Shown: piece by piece, positions 28,692-37,462 of the stretch | How the letters are laid out: each line of letters starts with the position of its first letter | How positions within the stretch are numbered: position 1 is the stretch's first letter | Assembly: GCF_001908205.1 (NCBI RefSeq) | Contig: NZ_LGHL01000037.1 | Coordinates: 1 to 64,000, forward strand | Length of the DNA: 64,000 nucleotides | Direction of reading: 5' to 3' | From: Bradyrhizobium sp. NAS80.1 | GTDB taxonomy: Bacteria > Pseudomonadota > Alphaproteobacteria > Rhizobiales > Xanthobacteraceae | Notes under the pieces: model-generated | Databases searched by the model: none | Told to the model about the DNA's origin: nothing | The model's input: the letters and a program-made list of their open reading frames with translations, nothing else | Position numbers and translations under genes: made by a program

Positions 28692-28900
28692 TGGTTGTCC
28701 GTGATGCGCTGGGTGGTCCCGGCCGGCGGGCTTACTCTAACACCGGTTCCGCTCCGGGGACGCTGAAATTATTCGCAAAACTGCCGCCGGAGCGCTTGAG
28801 GTCAGCATGGTGCCGGAATACGACCGTCACCGGCCAATGCCAAGCCCGGACAAACGCCGTCTTTCGGTCCATTGTTCCAGGTCGATCAAATGGGGGAAAT

Positions 28901-29749
28901 ATGATCACCGGCCTCGATCACGTCGTCGCTCTGGTCAAGGATATCGGGGCGGCCAAGGCGGCCTATCAGACGCTGCTTGGGCGCGCGCCGGCCTGGCAGA
29001 ATTCCGGCGAAGGCGCCGACCGCGTGCTGTTCACGCTGGAAAACATGTCGATCGAACTGATGGCGCCGAGCGGCTCCAGCGTGACCGCGGACCGCATGCG
29101 CGCGCTGCTCGACGACCATGAAGGCGTGCTCGCCAGCCTGTGCTTTCGTGTCGCAGACATGAGCAAGATGCACCGGCGGCTGGAGCGGGTGGCGCTCAAG
29201 CCGGGTGGCGTCGCCGAGGTCGAAAGCACTGACGTCGAGAGCGGTGCGGTTCTGCACTGGAAGCGCACGCGCGCCGCCACCGAACTCACACGCGACGTGC
29301 GCATGTTCTTCCTCGAGCTCGCCACGGAGCGGCCACTCTCGGCTGTGACCGACATCGCGCCGATCGACGGGCTCGACCACGTCGTGATCACCACCGAGGA
29401 TTGCGACCGCGCCGCCGCGCTCTATGGCGCGAGGCTCGGGCTCGACCTGGCGCTCGATCGCTCGCACCAGGATTGGGGCCAGCTGATGTTCTTCCGCTGC
29501 GGCGACCTCATCGTCGAGGTGGTGCGCCGGCCGGTGGCGGGCGGCGATTCCAACCATGACCGCCTCTGGGGCCTGAGCTGGCGGGTGGCCGACATCGACG
29601 CCACGCGCGCCCGCCTGATCGCCGCCGGCCTCGACGTCACCGAGGTGCGGAACGGCCGCAAGCCGGGCACGCGGATCATGACCGTGCGGAGCGGCACCTG
29701 CGGCATCCAGACCGTGCTGCTGGAGCGTTCGCCGAAGCCGGTGGATTGA
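28901..29749 (+). CDS. VOC-superfamily protein with two glyoxalase-like domains
   Basis: 282 residues in two halves, each a betaalphabetabetabeta VOC module: MITGLDHVVALVKDIGAAKAAY (1-22) and IDGLDHVVITTEDCDRAAALYGARLGL (about 151-177). The first histidine of the metal site is visible in each (GLDHVV); the matching glutamates may be IELMAP and LIVEVV. Members include dioxygenases, glyoxalases and binding proteins. ATG 28901 follows GGGGGAAAT; earlier in-frame starts lack ribosome sites. It is divergent from the kinase pair and stands alone. Confidence 0.82.
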   Translation: MITGLDHVVALVKDIGAAKAAYQTLLGRAPAWQNSGEGADRVLFTLENMSIELMAPSGSSVTADRMRALLDDHEGVLASLCFRVADMSKMHRRLERVALKPGGVAEVESTDVESGAVLHWKRTRAATELTRDVRMFFLELATERPLSAVTDIAPIDGLDHVVITTEDCDRAAALYGARLGLDLALDRSHQDWGQLMFFRCGDLIVEVVRRPVAGGDSNHDRLWGLSWRVADIDATRARLIAAGLDVTEVRNGRKPGTRIMTVRSGTCGIQTVLLERSPKPVD

Positions 29750-29798
29750 TGGTCAGTCTCTCCGCTCGTCATTGTGAGCGTAGCCGCGCAAAAGCTTT

Positions 29799-29971
29799 CG
29801 TGTCCCGGACGCGCTGCAACGCTCCATAGCGCGTCGAAGACGCGCGTGAACGCGCTTATGGCGTTGCTGCGCAGAGCCGGGACCCAGAAGCCGCACAGAG
29901 AATCTCTGTGCAATGGGCCCCGGCTCTGCAGCGCATCGCTGAAGGGCGCTGCGCTGCGTCCGGGGCACGAG
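29799..29971. repeat. Palindromic intergenic repeat, 'GCAGAGCCGGG' family, copy 1
   Basis: CGTGTCCCGGACGC at one end pairs with GCGTCCGGGGCACG at the other. Inside, CGCAGAGCCGGGACCC pairs with GGGCCCCGGCTCTGC around CACAGAGAATCTCTGTG, a perfect inner palindrome with 3-nt centre. It fills most of the gap between the VOC and TetR genes. A related copy lies beyond the TetR gene. Confidence 0.72.
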
Positions 29972-29991
29972 ATCATTCTCAAACGCCCGCG

Positions 29992-30006
29992 CGCATGTTA
30001 CATGCG
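29992..30006. promoter_or_regulatory. 15-bp palindrome CGCATGT-T-ACATGCG over the TetR start
   Basis: A perfect 7-1-7 dyad that contains the likely ATG of the TetR gene (30002). TetR-family genes often repress themselves through such sites. If it is the operator, translation may begin at the GTG at 30011 instead. Confidence 0.4.
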
Positions 30007-30742
30007 TCTTGTGAGCACTCAGCGAGCAAGCGGTTTGGCAAAGGCAAAGCGAAATCTGAAATGGCAGCGCGATCCCGAGGGGATGCGGCTGCGCATTCTC
30101 GAAGCCGCCAAGCAGGAGTTCTCGACCCATGGGCTCGCCGGCGCGCGCGTCGATCGCATCGCGGCCAAGGCCGGCGCCAACAAGCGCATGCTGTACTATC
30201 ACGTCGGCAACAAGGACGAGCTCTACCTCGCGGTGCTCGAAGGCGCCTATGACAAGATCCGCAGCGAGGAGCGGGGGCTCGATCTCGAACATCTCGATCC
30301 GCCCGAGGCCATCCGGCGGCTGATCGAGTTCACCTGGAACTACTTTCTCCGCAACCCGGAATTCCTGTCGCTGCTGCAGACCGAGAACCTTGCGCGCGCA
30401 AAGCATTTGAAGCGCTCGACCAAGGTCAAGTCGATGCACTCGCCCTTCGTCGAGATGATTCGAACCGTGGTCAGGCGCGGCGTTGACAGCGGCGATTTCC
30501 AGGTCGCCGTCGATCCCGTGCAGCTCTACATCTCGATCGCGGCGCTCAGCTTCTTCTATCTCTCCAACTCGGCGACGCTCAGCGTGATCTTCGGCCGCGA
30601 CCTGCTCGCCAAGGACGCCAAGGACGAGCGGCTGGCGCACATGGTCGGCCTCGTGGTGGCCGCGCTCACGGGACGGTCGGCCGCGCTGTTCGAGATCGCG
30701 AAGGCGCCGAAGTCGCGCGCGGCCGTGGCACAGACGGTCTAG
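30002..30742 (+). CDS. TetR-family transcriptional regulator
   Basis: About 246 residues. The DNA-binding domain runs from about 28 to 75: RILEAAKQEFSTHGLAGARVDRIAAKAGANKRMLYYHVGNKDELYLAVLEGAY. The ligand domain includes FTWNYFLRNPEFLSLLQTEN and FFYLSNSATLSVIFGRDL, as in the RutR/TetR_C_19-like group. ATG 30002 and GTG 30011 are both possible. It is isolated between two copies of a palindromic repeat; the seven-gene operon starting at 31011 is the nearest target on the same strand. Confidence 0.86.
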   Translation: MRLVSTQRASGLAKAKRNLKWQRDPEGMRLRILEAAKQEFSTHGLAGARVDRIAAKAGANKRMLYYHVGNKDELYLAVLEGAYDKIRSEERGLDLEHLDPPEAIRRLIEFTWNYFLRNPEFLSLLQTENLARAKHLKRSTKVKSMHSPFVEMIRTVVRRGVDSGDFQVAVDPVQLYISIAALSFFYLSNSATLSVIFGRDLLAKDAKDERLAHMVGLVVAALTGRSAALFEIAKAPKSRAAVAQTV

Positions 30743-30753
30743 TTGCGCAGTCA

Positions 30754-30896
30754 GTGCCCCGGACGCAGCGCAGCGCCCTTGCGGTGCGCTGCAGAGCCGG
30801 GGCCCATGTCGCCGCGCTTGCCGTGCTGTTTTCTGGGTTCCGGCTCTGCGCAGCAGCGCGCGAGCGCTGCAGCGCGTCCGGGACACGGATAGTCCC
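30754..30896. repeat. Palindromic intergenic repeat, 'GCAGAGCCGGG' family, copy 2
   Basis: GTGCCCCGGACGC pairs with GCGTCCGGGACAC at the far end, and GCAGAGCCGGGGCCC pairs with GGTTCCGGCTCTGC internally. Related in layout to the copy at 29799-29971; the two copies enclose the TetR gene. After it, TGGACA at 30947 is a weak -35 candidate for the operon at 31011; nothing else is seen to 31010. Confidence 0.7.
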
Positions 30897-31010
30897 ACCA
30901 CCCGCCAAAGGTCTGGAACCGGCGCAAAACGTCACAGGGAAAGCGCTGGACAGTATTTATCCAACGGGTTAATTACTCCCACGAACGACGAAGAATGCCG
31001 GGAGTGAGAC

Positions 31011-31820
31011 GTGGCCGAGCCGAAGCCGCAAGGTGCGGTGTCCAAGATGCTGAATGCGGCCTGGGTGCGGCCGTTATTGTTCCTCGTCTTCATCGTGGTC
31101 GCCTGGGATCTTTCGATCCGGCTGTTCAAGATCCCCGCCTATCAGATCCCGTCACCTGCCGATGTCGTCGCGGTGCTGCGCACCGACTGGCCCGAACTGC
31201 TGCGCCAGTCCTGGCCGACGACCTATGCAACCGTCTGCGGCTTTCTGCTGTCCGCGCTGTTCGGCATTCCCGTCGCAATGCTGATCGCGGGCTCCAAGAC
31301 GGTGGAGAGCTACGTCTATCCGCTTCTGGTGTTCTCCCAGTCTGTGCCGAAGATCGCGATCGCGCCGCTGTTCGTGGTCTGGTTCGGCTTCGGCATCATT
31401 CCGAAGGTGATCTCCGCCTTCCTGCTCGGCTTTTTCCCGGTGGTCGTCTCCGCCGTGCAGGGTTTCAAATCGGTCGACCCTGATATGGTCGATCTCGCCC
31501 GCGCGATGCAGGGGAGTCGCTTCCAGGTCTTCCGCGCGGTGAACTTGCCGCATGCCCTGCCGGCGATCTTCTCCGGGCTCAAAGTGTCGGTGACGTTGGC
31601 CGTGGTTGGCGCTGTCGTCGGCGAGTTCGTCGGCTCCAATTCCGGCATCGGCTACGTCATGCAGCGCTCGATCGGAACCTTCGACCTGCCGACGATGTTC
31701 GCAGCCCTCGTGATCCTGGCGCTGCTCGGCGTGATCCTGTTCTGGATCGTGGACCGGATCGAGAAGCTGATCATTCCCTGGCATGTCAGCCAGCGCGAAG
31801 ACGTCATTTTCGCCTCGTAA
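31011..31820 (+). CDS. ABC transporter permease (SsuC/TauC/NMT1-type)
   Basis: 269 residues with about six membrane helices and the ATPase-contact EAA loop around DLARAMQGSRFQVFRAVNLPHALPAIFSGLKVS (about 162-194). The family handles taurine, alkanesulfonates, nitrate, pyrimidine or thiamine precursors and aromatic acids. GTG 31011 follows GGGAGTGAG. First gene of an operon with binding protein, ATPase and four enzymes; the class of importer is unusual for sugar-type catabolism. Confidence 0.88.
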   Translation: MAEPKPQGAVSKMLNAAWVRPLLFLVFIVVAWDLSIRLFKIPAYQIPSPADVVAVLRTDWPELLRQSWPTTYATVCGFLLSALFGIPVAMLIAGSKTVESYVYPLLVFSQSVPKIAIAPLFVVWFGFGIIPKVISAFLLGFFPVVVSAVQGFKSVDPDMVDLARAMQGSRFQVFRAVNLPHALPAIFSGLKVSVTLAVVGAVVGEFVGSNSGIGYVMQRSIGTFDLPTMFAALVILALLGVILFWIVDRIEKLIIPWHVSQREDVIFAS

Positions 31821-31869
31821 ACCAACGAACGGCCACCAACGGCCGAAGCAACAAGGGCAAGGGAGACTG

Positions 31870-32865
31870 ATGATGAAGCGATTGATTGGGGCTGTCTCGG
31901 CGGCGCTGTTGGTATTCGCGGCCATGCCGGCGCAGGCAGCTGACAAGGTCGTCCTGATGCTCAACTGGTACGTCTATGGCGAGCACGCGCCGTTCTATTA
32001 CGGCAAGGCCAAGGGCATCTACGCGGCCGAGGGCATCGACCTCGAGATCCAGGAAGGCCGCGGCTCCGCAGCGACTACGCAGGCCGTCGCCGCCAAGACC
32101 GCCGATTTCGGCTATGTCGACGTTCCCACCATGATGCGCGCGGCGATCAAGGGCGCGCCCGTGATCGCGACCGGCGTGCTGCTCCAGACCAGCCCGATGT
32201 CCGCCATGGGCTTTGCCGACAAGAACATCAAGAAGCCCGAGGACATCAAGGGCAAGACAGTGGCGATCACGCCGGCCGATTCCATGACCCAGATCTGGCC
32301 GCTGTTCCTGAAGAAGACGGGCCTGAAAGAGAGCGACTTCCACACGGTTGCCGGCGACGGCCAGACCAAGCTCAATGCAGTTATCAACGGCCAGGCCGAT
32401 CTGCTGCTCGGCTACGTCATGGACCAGTCGATGAAGATCAAGGACGCCACCGGCAAGGACGTCTATCCGATCAAGTTCGCCGACTACGGCATCAACATGG
32501 TCTCCTCGGGCATCATCGCCAACTCCGACTATGTGAAGGCCAACGCCGATCTCGTCCGCCGCTTCATGTCGGCGACGACCAAGGCGGTCGAGGCCGCCGA
32601 AAAGGAGCCGAAGGCCGCGGCCCAGTCGATCCTCGATGCCAACCCGAAGGGCGGCAAGATCGACACGCTGACGCAGGGCTTTGAGCTGACCATTCCGCTC
32701 TACCGGACGTCCGAGACCAAGTCCAAGCGGCCGTTCCAGGTCACCGACCAGAACATGACCGACTCGGTCAATCTGATGGTCGAATATGGCGGGCTCGACG
32801 CCAAGGCCAAGGAGAACCCGAAGGCCTTCTACACCAACGACTATCTGCCGAAGAGCGGCTCGTGA
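31870..32865 (+). CDS. ABC transporter substrate-binding protein (NMT1/THI5/SsuA class)
   Basis: 331 residues with a Sec signal (MMKRLIGAVSAALLVFAAMPAQAA). The mature start VVLMLNWYVYGEHAPFYYGKAKGIYAAEGIDLEIQEGRGS is the NMT1-like signature; W and Y residues there usually stack on a flat ring. ATG 31870/31873 follows GGGAGACTG. It delivers ligand to the permease encoded before it. The stop overlaps the ATPase start. The NMT1 signature suggests a planar or hydroxylated cyclic ligand, which is inference. Confidence 0.88.
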   Translation: MMKRLIGAVSAALLVFAAMPAQAADKVVLMLNWYVYGEHAPFYYGKAKGIYAAEGIDLEIQEGRGSAATTQAVAAKTADFGYVDVPTMMRAAIKGAPVIATGVLLQTSPMSAMGFADKNIKKPEDIKGKTVAITPADSMTQIWPLFLKKTGLKESDFHTVAGDGQTKLNAVINGQADLLLGYVMDQSMKIKDATGKDVYPIKFADYGINMVSSGIIANSDYVKANADLVRRFMSATTKAVEAAEKEPKAAAQSILDANPKGGKIDTLTQGFELTIPLYRTSETKSKRPFQVTDQNMTDSVNLMVEYGGLDAKAKENPKAFYTNDYLPKSGS

Positions 32866-33710
32866 AACCAGCGACAATATCGAGTGACACCGTGCAGCCG
32901 GCCGCGCATCTGAGACTGGTGAGCGACCGGGCTGGTGGCGATGCGTCGGGCATCAAGCTGTCCGGCGTGTCGAAGACCTATCGGACGCGCGACGGCGATG
33001 TGCCGTCGCTGCGGCCGCTTGACTTCCACATCAACGACGGCGAGTTCTTCGTCGTGGTCGGCCCGTCCGGTTGCGGCAAGTCCACGCTGCTCAAACTGAT
33101 CTCGGGCTTGCTGCCGCCGACCACCGGCGAGGTGCTGGTCGAGGGCGAGAAGGTGACGAAGCCGCATGGCAATGTCGGCATCGTGTTCCAGAACGCGTTG
33201 CTGCTGCCATGGCGCAACATCCTCTCCAACGTCATGCTGCCGATCGACATGAAGCGGCTGCCGCGACAGGAATATCTCGATCGCGCCAAAGCGCTGCTGA
33301 AGCTGGTCGGTCTCGAAGGGTTCGAGAAGAAGCTGCCCTGGCAGCTCTCCGGCGGCATGCAGCAGCGGGCGTCGATCTGCCGCGCGCTGGTACATGATCC
33401 CAGGATCATGCTGATGGACGAGCCGTTCGGCGCGCTCGATGCGCTGACGCGCGAGCGCATGAATGTCGAGCTGATGCGAATCCAGCGCGAGACGAAGAAG
33501 ACCGTGCTCCTGATCACGCACTCGATTCCGGAGGCGGTGTTCCTTGCCGACCGCGTGCTGGTCATGACCGAGCGGCCGGGTGCGGTCGCTGCGATCTACG
33601 ACGTGCCGCTGCCGCGCCCGCGTTCGCTCGATGTGATGGCCGACCCTGTCTTCACCGAGCTCGTGCAGCGCATCCGCAAGCATTTCTTCTCGCAAGGCTC
33701 GCTGGACTGA
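32862..33710 (+). CDS. ABC transporter ATP-binding protein (SsuB/TauB-type)
   Basis: 282 residues. Walker A GPSGCGKST, Q-loop FQNALLLPW, signature LSGGMQQRASICRAL, Walker B ILMDEPFGALD and the H-loop ITHSIPEAVFLADRV are all intact. About 30 extra residues precede the domain. GTG 32862 overlaps the binding protein stop (GTGA). It powers the importer of this operon; the next gene begins 5 nt after its stop. Confidence 0.92.
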   Translation: MKPATISSDTVQPAAHLRLVSDRAGGDASGIKLSGVSKTYRTRDGDVPSLRPLDFHINDGEFFVVVGPSGCGKSTLLKLISGLLPPTTGEVLVEGEKVTKPHGNVGIVFQNALLLPWRNILSNVMLPIDMKRLPRQEYLDRAKALLKLVGLEGFEKKLPWQLSGGMQQRASICRALVHDPRIMLMDEPFGALDALTRERMNVELMRIQRETKKTVLLITHSIPEAVFLADRVLVMTERPGAVAAIYDVPLPRPRSLDVMADPVFTELVQRIRKHFFSQGSLD

Positions 33711-33715
33711 CCACC

Positions 33716-35113
33716 ATGGCACCGCGTCTGAAGCTGCGAGACATCGCATTCTTCGAACGTCCCGTGCATTTCGCGCGGCCGTTCCGCTTTGGCGCGATCA
33801 CCATCAACGCGACCCAGCAACTCTTCGTGCGGGTCGAGATCGAGGTCGAGGGCAGGGGAACGGCGATCGGCGCCAGCGCCGAGCTGCTGGTGCCAAAATG
33901 GTTCGACAAGCGACCGGAGCTATCGCCGGCGCAGACGGTCGACGGCTTGCGCCGCTCGCTGGAGATCGCGCGCGGCCTTTATCTGGCTCGGACTGGATTT
34001 CTGACGGCGTTCGATCTGCATGCCTCGTGCATCGGTGCCCAGGTCGCGACTTGTGAGAAAAAGAATATCCCGGCGCTTGCCGCGGCTTATGGTCCCGCGG
34101 AAATCGACAAGGCGGTCCTCGATGCGCTGCTGCGCGCCGCGGAGACCAACTTCTTCGATGGAATGGCCGGCAACATCGCGGGCATCGATGCGCGGCTCTC
34201 GCCAGACCTGACGGAAATGGACATCACAGCGTTTCTCTCCGGCCGGAAGCCGCTGCAGCACGTTGCGATCAGGCATACTGTCGGCCTCGACGACACCGTC
34301 GAGGGCGAGGGCGGTGTTGCCGATGCACGCGAGAACGCCGGTGCCAATTACTTCAAGCTGAAGCTGTCGGGCGATCCCGCCGCCGATGCGGCACGGCTGG
34401 CGCGCATCGGCAAGGAGCTCGATACGCTGGGACGCGGCTACAAGGTGACGCTCGACGCGAACGAACAGTACGCCGATCTCGCCGCGCTGCGCGCGCTGAT
34501 AGACCAGCTCGATCTCGATGCCGCATTGCGACCGATCGCGTCGCGATTGCTCTATGTCGAACAGCCGATGCCGCGCGACATTACGCGGCAATCGCCGCTC
34601 GGCTCGCTGGCGGCACACGGCTTCATCATCGACGAAGCCGATGATTCCTACGATGCGTTTCCGGCGGCGCGGGCGCTCGGCTATTGCGGCATTTCCTCGA
34701 AGTCGTGCAAGGGCCTCTACAAGTCCGTCGTCAACGCGACGCGTGCGGCGAAATGGAGAGCGGGTGGCGAGAGGTTCTTCGTGACCGGTGAGGACCTCAC
34801 CTGCCAGGCGGGCCTTGCCGTGCAGCAGGATCTCGCGCTTGGTGCCCTGATCGGCCTCACCCACGCCGAGCGCAACGGCCATCACTATGTCGACGGCTTT
34901 GGCGAGACGCCGGCCGCTGAAGCGCAGGCCTTCGCAGCCGCGCATCCCGATCTCTATGCCGATGCCGGGCAGGGCATCCGCCTCTCCATTCACAACGGCG
35001 ATCTCCTGACGGGATCGCTCAACGCAACGGGCTTTGCGACGTCGGTCCATCCGGACTGGTCGGCGCTTCGCCCGCTCGAACAGCCAAAATCACTTCAGGA
35101 GCACTCGGCATGA
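33716..35113 (+). CDS. Enolase-superfamily enzyme with paired catalytic lysines (MLE-like)
   Basis: 465 residues, about 100 more than typical members. The barrel shows K214-L-K216 on strand 2, metal ligands D247 (LDANEQY), E282 (VEQPMP) and D306 (IIDEAD), and K329 in SSKSCKG. The spacing of the last three sites (24 and 23 residues) matches dipeptide epimerases and muconate cycloisomerases. Lysines on both faces mean racemisation, epimerisation, cycloisomerisation or syn-elimination at a carboxylate carbon. The extra length lies at the N-terminus and between the first two metal ligands. The stop overlaps the next start (ATGA). Neither mandelate racemase nor sugar-acid dehydratase motifs with catalytic histidine are seen. 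Confidence 0.78.
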   Translation: MAPRLKLRDIAFFERPVHFARPFRFGAITINATQQLFVRVEIEVEGRGTAIGASAELLVPKWFDKRPELSPAQTVDGLRRSLEIARGLYLARTGFLTAFDLHASCIGAQVATCEKKNIPALAAAYGPAEIDKAVLDALLRAAETNFFDGMAGNIAGIDARLSPDLTEMDITAFLSGRKPLQHVAIRHTVGLDDTVEGEGGVADARENAGANYFKLKLSGDPAADAARLARIGKELDTLGRGYKVTLDANEQYADLAALRALIDQLDLDAALRPIASRLLYVEQPMPRDITRQSPLGSLAAHGFIIDEADDSYDAFPAARALGYCGISSKSCKGLYKSVVNATRAAKWRAGGERFFVTGEDLTCQAGLAVQQDLALGALIGLTHAERNGHHYVDGFGETPAAEAQAFAAAHPDLYADAGQGIRLSIHNGDLLTGSLNATGFATSVHPDWSALRPLEQPKSLQEHSA

Positions 35114-36261
35114 CCACCCAACGCCTCGGCCTCATCATGAACGGCATCACCGGCCGCATGGGGCTCAACCAGCATCTGATCCGCTCGATCGTCGCGATCC
35201 GCGACCAGGGCGGCGTCAGGCTGAAGAACGGCGACCGCGTGATGCCCGATCCGATCCTGGTCGGCCGCAGCGCCGAGAAGGTCGAGGCGCTCGCCAAGCG
35301 GTTCAACATCACGCGCTGGACCACCGATCTCGATGCGGCCCTCGCCGACAAGAACGACACCATGTTCTTCGATGCCGCGACCACGCAGGCCCGGCCGGGC
35401 CTTTTGACCCAGGCCATCAATGCCGGCAAGCACGTCTATTGCGAGAAGCCGATCGCAACGAACTTCGAGGAAGCCGTCGAAGTCGTGAAACTTGCGAACG
35501 CCAAGGGCGTCAAGCACGGCACCGTGCAGGACAAGCTGTTCCTGCCCGGCCTGAAGAAGATCGCCTTCCTGCGCGACTCCGGCTTCTTCGGCCGCATCCT
35601 CTCGGTACGCGGCGAGTTCGGCTATTGGGTGTTCGAAGGCGGCTGGCAGGAGGCGCAACGGCCGTCCTGGAATTACCGCGACGAGGACGGCGGCGGCATC
35701 ATCCTCGACATGGTCTGCCACTGGCGCTACGTGCTCGACAATCTCTTCGGCGAGGTTGAGAGCGTAGTCTGCATCGGCAACACCGACATCCCCGAGCGCT
35801 TCGACGAGCAGGGCAAGAAGTACAAGGCGACCGCGGACGACTCCGCTTATGCGACGTTCCAGCTCAAGGGCGGCGTCATCGCGCACATCAACATGTCCTG
35901 GGTGACGCGCGTCTATCGCGACGACCTCGTCACCTTCCAGGTCGACGGCACGCACGGCTCGGCCGTTGCAGGGCTGACCGACTGCATGATCCAGGCGCGG
36001 CAGGCGACGCCCCGGCCGGTGTGGAATCCCGACGAGAAGCGGCTGCACGATTTCTACGGTGACTGGCAGAAGCTGCCGGACAACGTCACCTACGACAACG
36101 GCTTCAAGGAGCAGTGGGAGATGTTCATCCGCCACGTCTACGAGGATGCGCCGTACAAGTTCACCCTGCTCGAAGGCGCCAAGGGCGTCCAGCTCGCCGA
36201 ATGCGCGCTGAAAAGCTGGAAGGAGCGGCGCTGGATCGACGTCGCTCCGATCAAGGCCTGA
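35110..36261 (+). CDS. Gfo/Idh/MocA-family NAD(P)-dependent oxidoreductase
   Basis: 383 residues. The N-terminal Rossmann domain starts RLGLIMNGITGRMG, a variant with a longer loop than the usual GxGxxG. The family's CEKPIA motif, with its catalytic lysine, is at about 113-118, and GGGIILDMVCHW carries the aspartate and histidine that handle the substrate hydroxyl. Members oxidise a ring hydroxyl of sugars or inositols to a ketone. ATG overlaps the upstream stop (ATGA). It likely performs the first or second oxidation in this operon's pathway. Confidence 0.87.
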   Translation: MTTQRLGLIMNGITGRMGLNQHLIRSIVAIRDQGGVRLKNGDRVMPDPILVGRSAEKVEALAKRFNITRWTTDLDAALADKNDTMFFDAATTQARPGLLTQAINAGKHVYCEKPIATNFEEAVEVVKLANAKGVKHGTVQDKLFLPGLKKIAFLRDSGFFGRILSVRGEFGYWVFEGGWQEAQRPSWNYRDEDGGGIILDMVCHWRYVLDNLFGEVESVVCIGNTDIPERFDEQGKKYKATADDSAYATFQLKGGVIAHINMSWVTRVYRDDLVTFQVDGTHGSAVAGLTDCMIQARQATPRPVWNPDEKRLHDFYGDWQKLPDNVTYDNGFKEQWEMFIRHVYEDAPYKFTLLEGAKGVQLAECALKSWKERRWIDVAPIKA

Positions 36262-36271
36262 GGAGGGAGCC

Positions 36272-37462
36272 ATGAACAAGCCCGTCCAGCCGATGTCGTC
36301 ATTATCGCTGAAGCTGCCGAAAGCTGACCGGTCCATCGAGATCTATCGGCTCGCGGCGTCGCGGAGCTTTCCCGCAAAGCTCGAGGGTGCGCTGAACCGC
36401 ATCGCCTTCTCGGCCGTGCACACGGTCGTCGATCCCTTCGCGGACAACGATCCCTGGCTCTCGGTTGCCGTCGACTGGGACAAGACCATCGCCTTCCGCG
36501 AGCACGTCTGGGACCTCGGCCTTGGCGTTGCGGAAGCGATGGACACTGCGCAGCGCGGCATGGGGCTGGACTGGCCGACTTCGCTGGAGCTGATCACCCG
36601 CTCGGTGTCTGCCGCCAAGCGGCGCAACGCGCTGGTGTTCTCCGGCGCGGGCACGGACCACCTCGCGGTCGAGGATGCCAAGACCATCGATGATGTGATC
36701 CGCGCCTATGAGGAGCAGATTTCGGCGGTCGAGAAGGTCGGCGGCCGCATCATCCTGATGGCATCCCGCGCGCTGGCCAAGCTCGGCCGCAACGCCGACG
36801 ATTATGCAAAGGTCTATGACCGCGTGCTGTCGCAAGTTCGTGAGCCCGTGATCATCCACTGGCTCGGCGACATGTTCGATCCGGCGCTGACGGGTTATTG
36901 GGGCACCAGGGATCTCGACAAGGCGATGGACACGGCGGTGGCCATCATCAACGGCAATGCCGGCAAGGTGGACGGGGTGAAGGTCTCGCTGCTCGACAAG
37001 CAGCGCGAGATCGACATGCGCCGGCGGCTGGACAAGCGCATCAAGATGTATACCGGCGACGACTTCAACTACGCGGAGCTGATCGCCGGCGACGAGCAGG
37101 GTTTTTCGCACGCACTGCTCGGCATTTTTGATGCGATCGCGCCCGCTGCCTCCTACGCACTGTCGCGGTTAGCTGCGGGCGACGAGGCCGGCTTCCACGA
37201 CGTGCTGGGGCCGACGGTGCCGCTGTCGCGCCACATCTTCAAGGCGCCGACGCGCTTCTACAAGACGGGCGTTGTGTTCATGGCTTACCTCAACGGCCAT
37301 CAGGATCACTTCACCATGGCCGGCGGCCAGGAGAGCACGCGTTCGATGCTGCATCTGGCGGAGCTATTCCGCCTGGCCGATCAGGCGGGCCTGCTCGCGA
37401 ATCCGGAGCTGGCGACGCGGCGGATGAAGACCGTGCTGGCTTCGCACGGGATCGAATCCTGA
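36272..37462 (+). CDS. DUF993 protein, dihydrodipicolinate-synthase/aldolase-like
   Basis: 396 residues. I recognise the DUF993 family, related to the DapA/NAL class I aldolases but longer. A lysine in VDGVKVSLLD (K237) sits where the Schiff-base lysine of the barrel is expected (GxK on strand 6). The N-terminus carries FSAVHTVVDPFADNDPWLSVAVDWD. A retro-aldol cleavage of a keto acid or keto-polyol would complete the pathway. The gene starts 10 nt after the dehydrogenase stop, with GAGGGAGCC as ribosome site, and its stop overlaps the next start by 1 nt (TGATG). Confidence 0.8.
   Translation: MNKPVQPMSSLSLKLPKADRSIEIYRLAASRSFPAKLEGALNRIAFSAVHTVVDPFADNDPWLSVAVDWDKTIAFREHVWDLGLGVAEAMDTAQRGMGLDWPTSLELITRSVSAAKRRNALVFSGAGTDHLAVEDAKTIDDVIRAYEEQISAVEKVGGRIILMASRALAKLGRNADDYAKVYDRVLSQVREPVIIHWLGDMFDPALTGYWGTRDLDKAMDTAVAIINGNAGKVDGVKVSLLDKQREIDMRRRLDKRIKMYTGDDFNYAELIAGDEQGFSHALLGIFDAIAPAASYALSRLAAGDEAGFHDVLGPTVPLSRHIFKAPTRFYKTGVVFMAYLNGHQDHFTMAGGQESTRSMLHLAELFRLADQAGLLANPELATRRMKTVLASHGIES

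Noticed and set aside
31011..33710. Naming the importer ssuABC or tauABC
   Set aside because: The class signature is there, but no sulfonate monooxygenase or taurine enzyme is linked; the coupled enzymes suggest another ligand.
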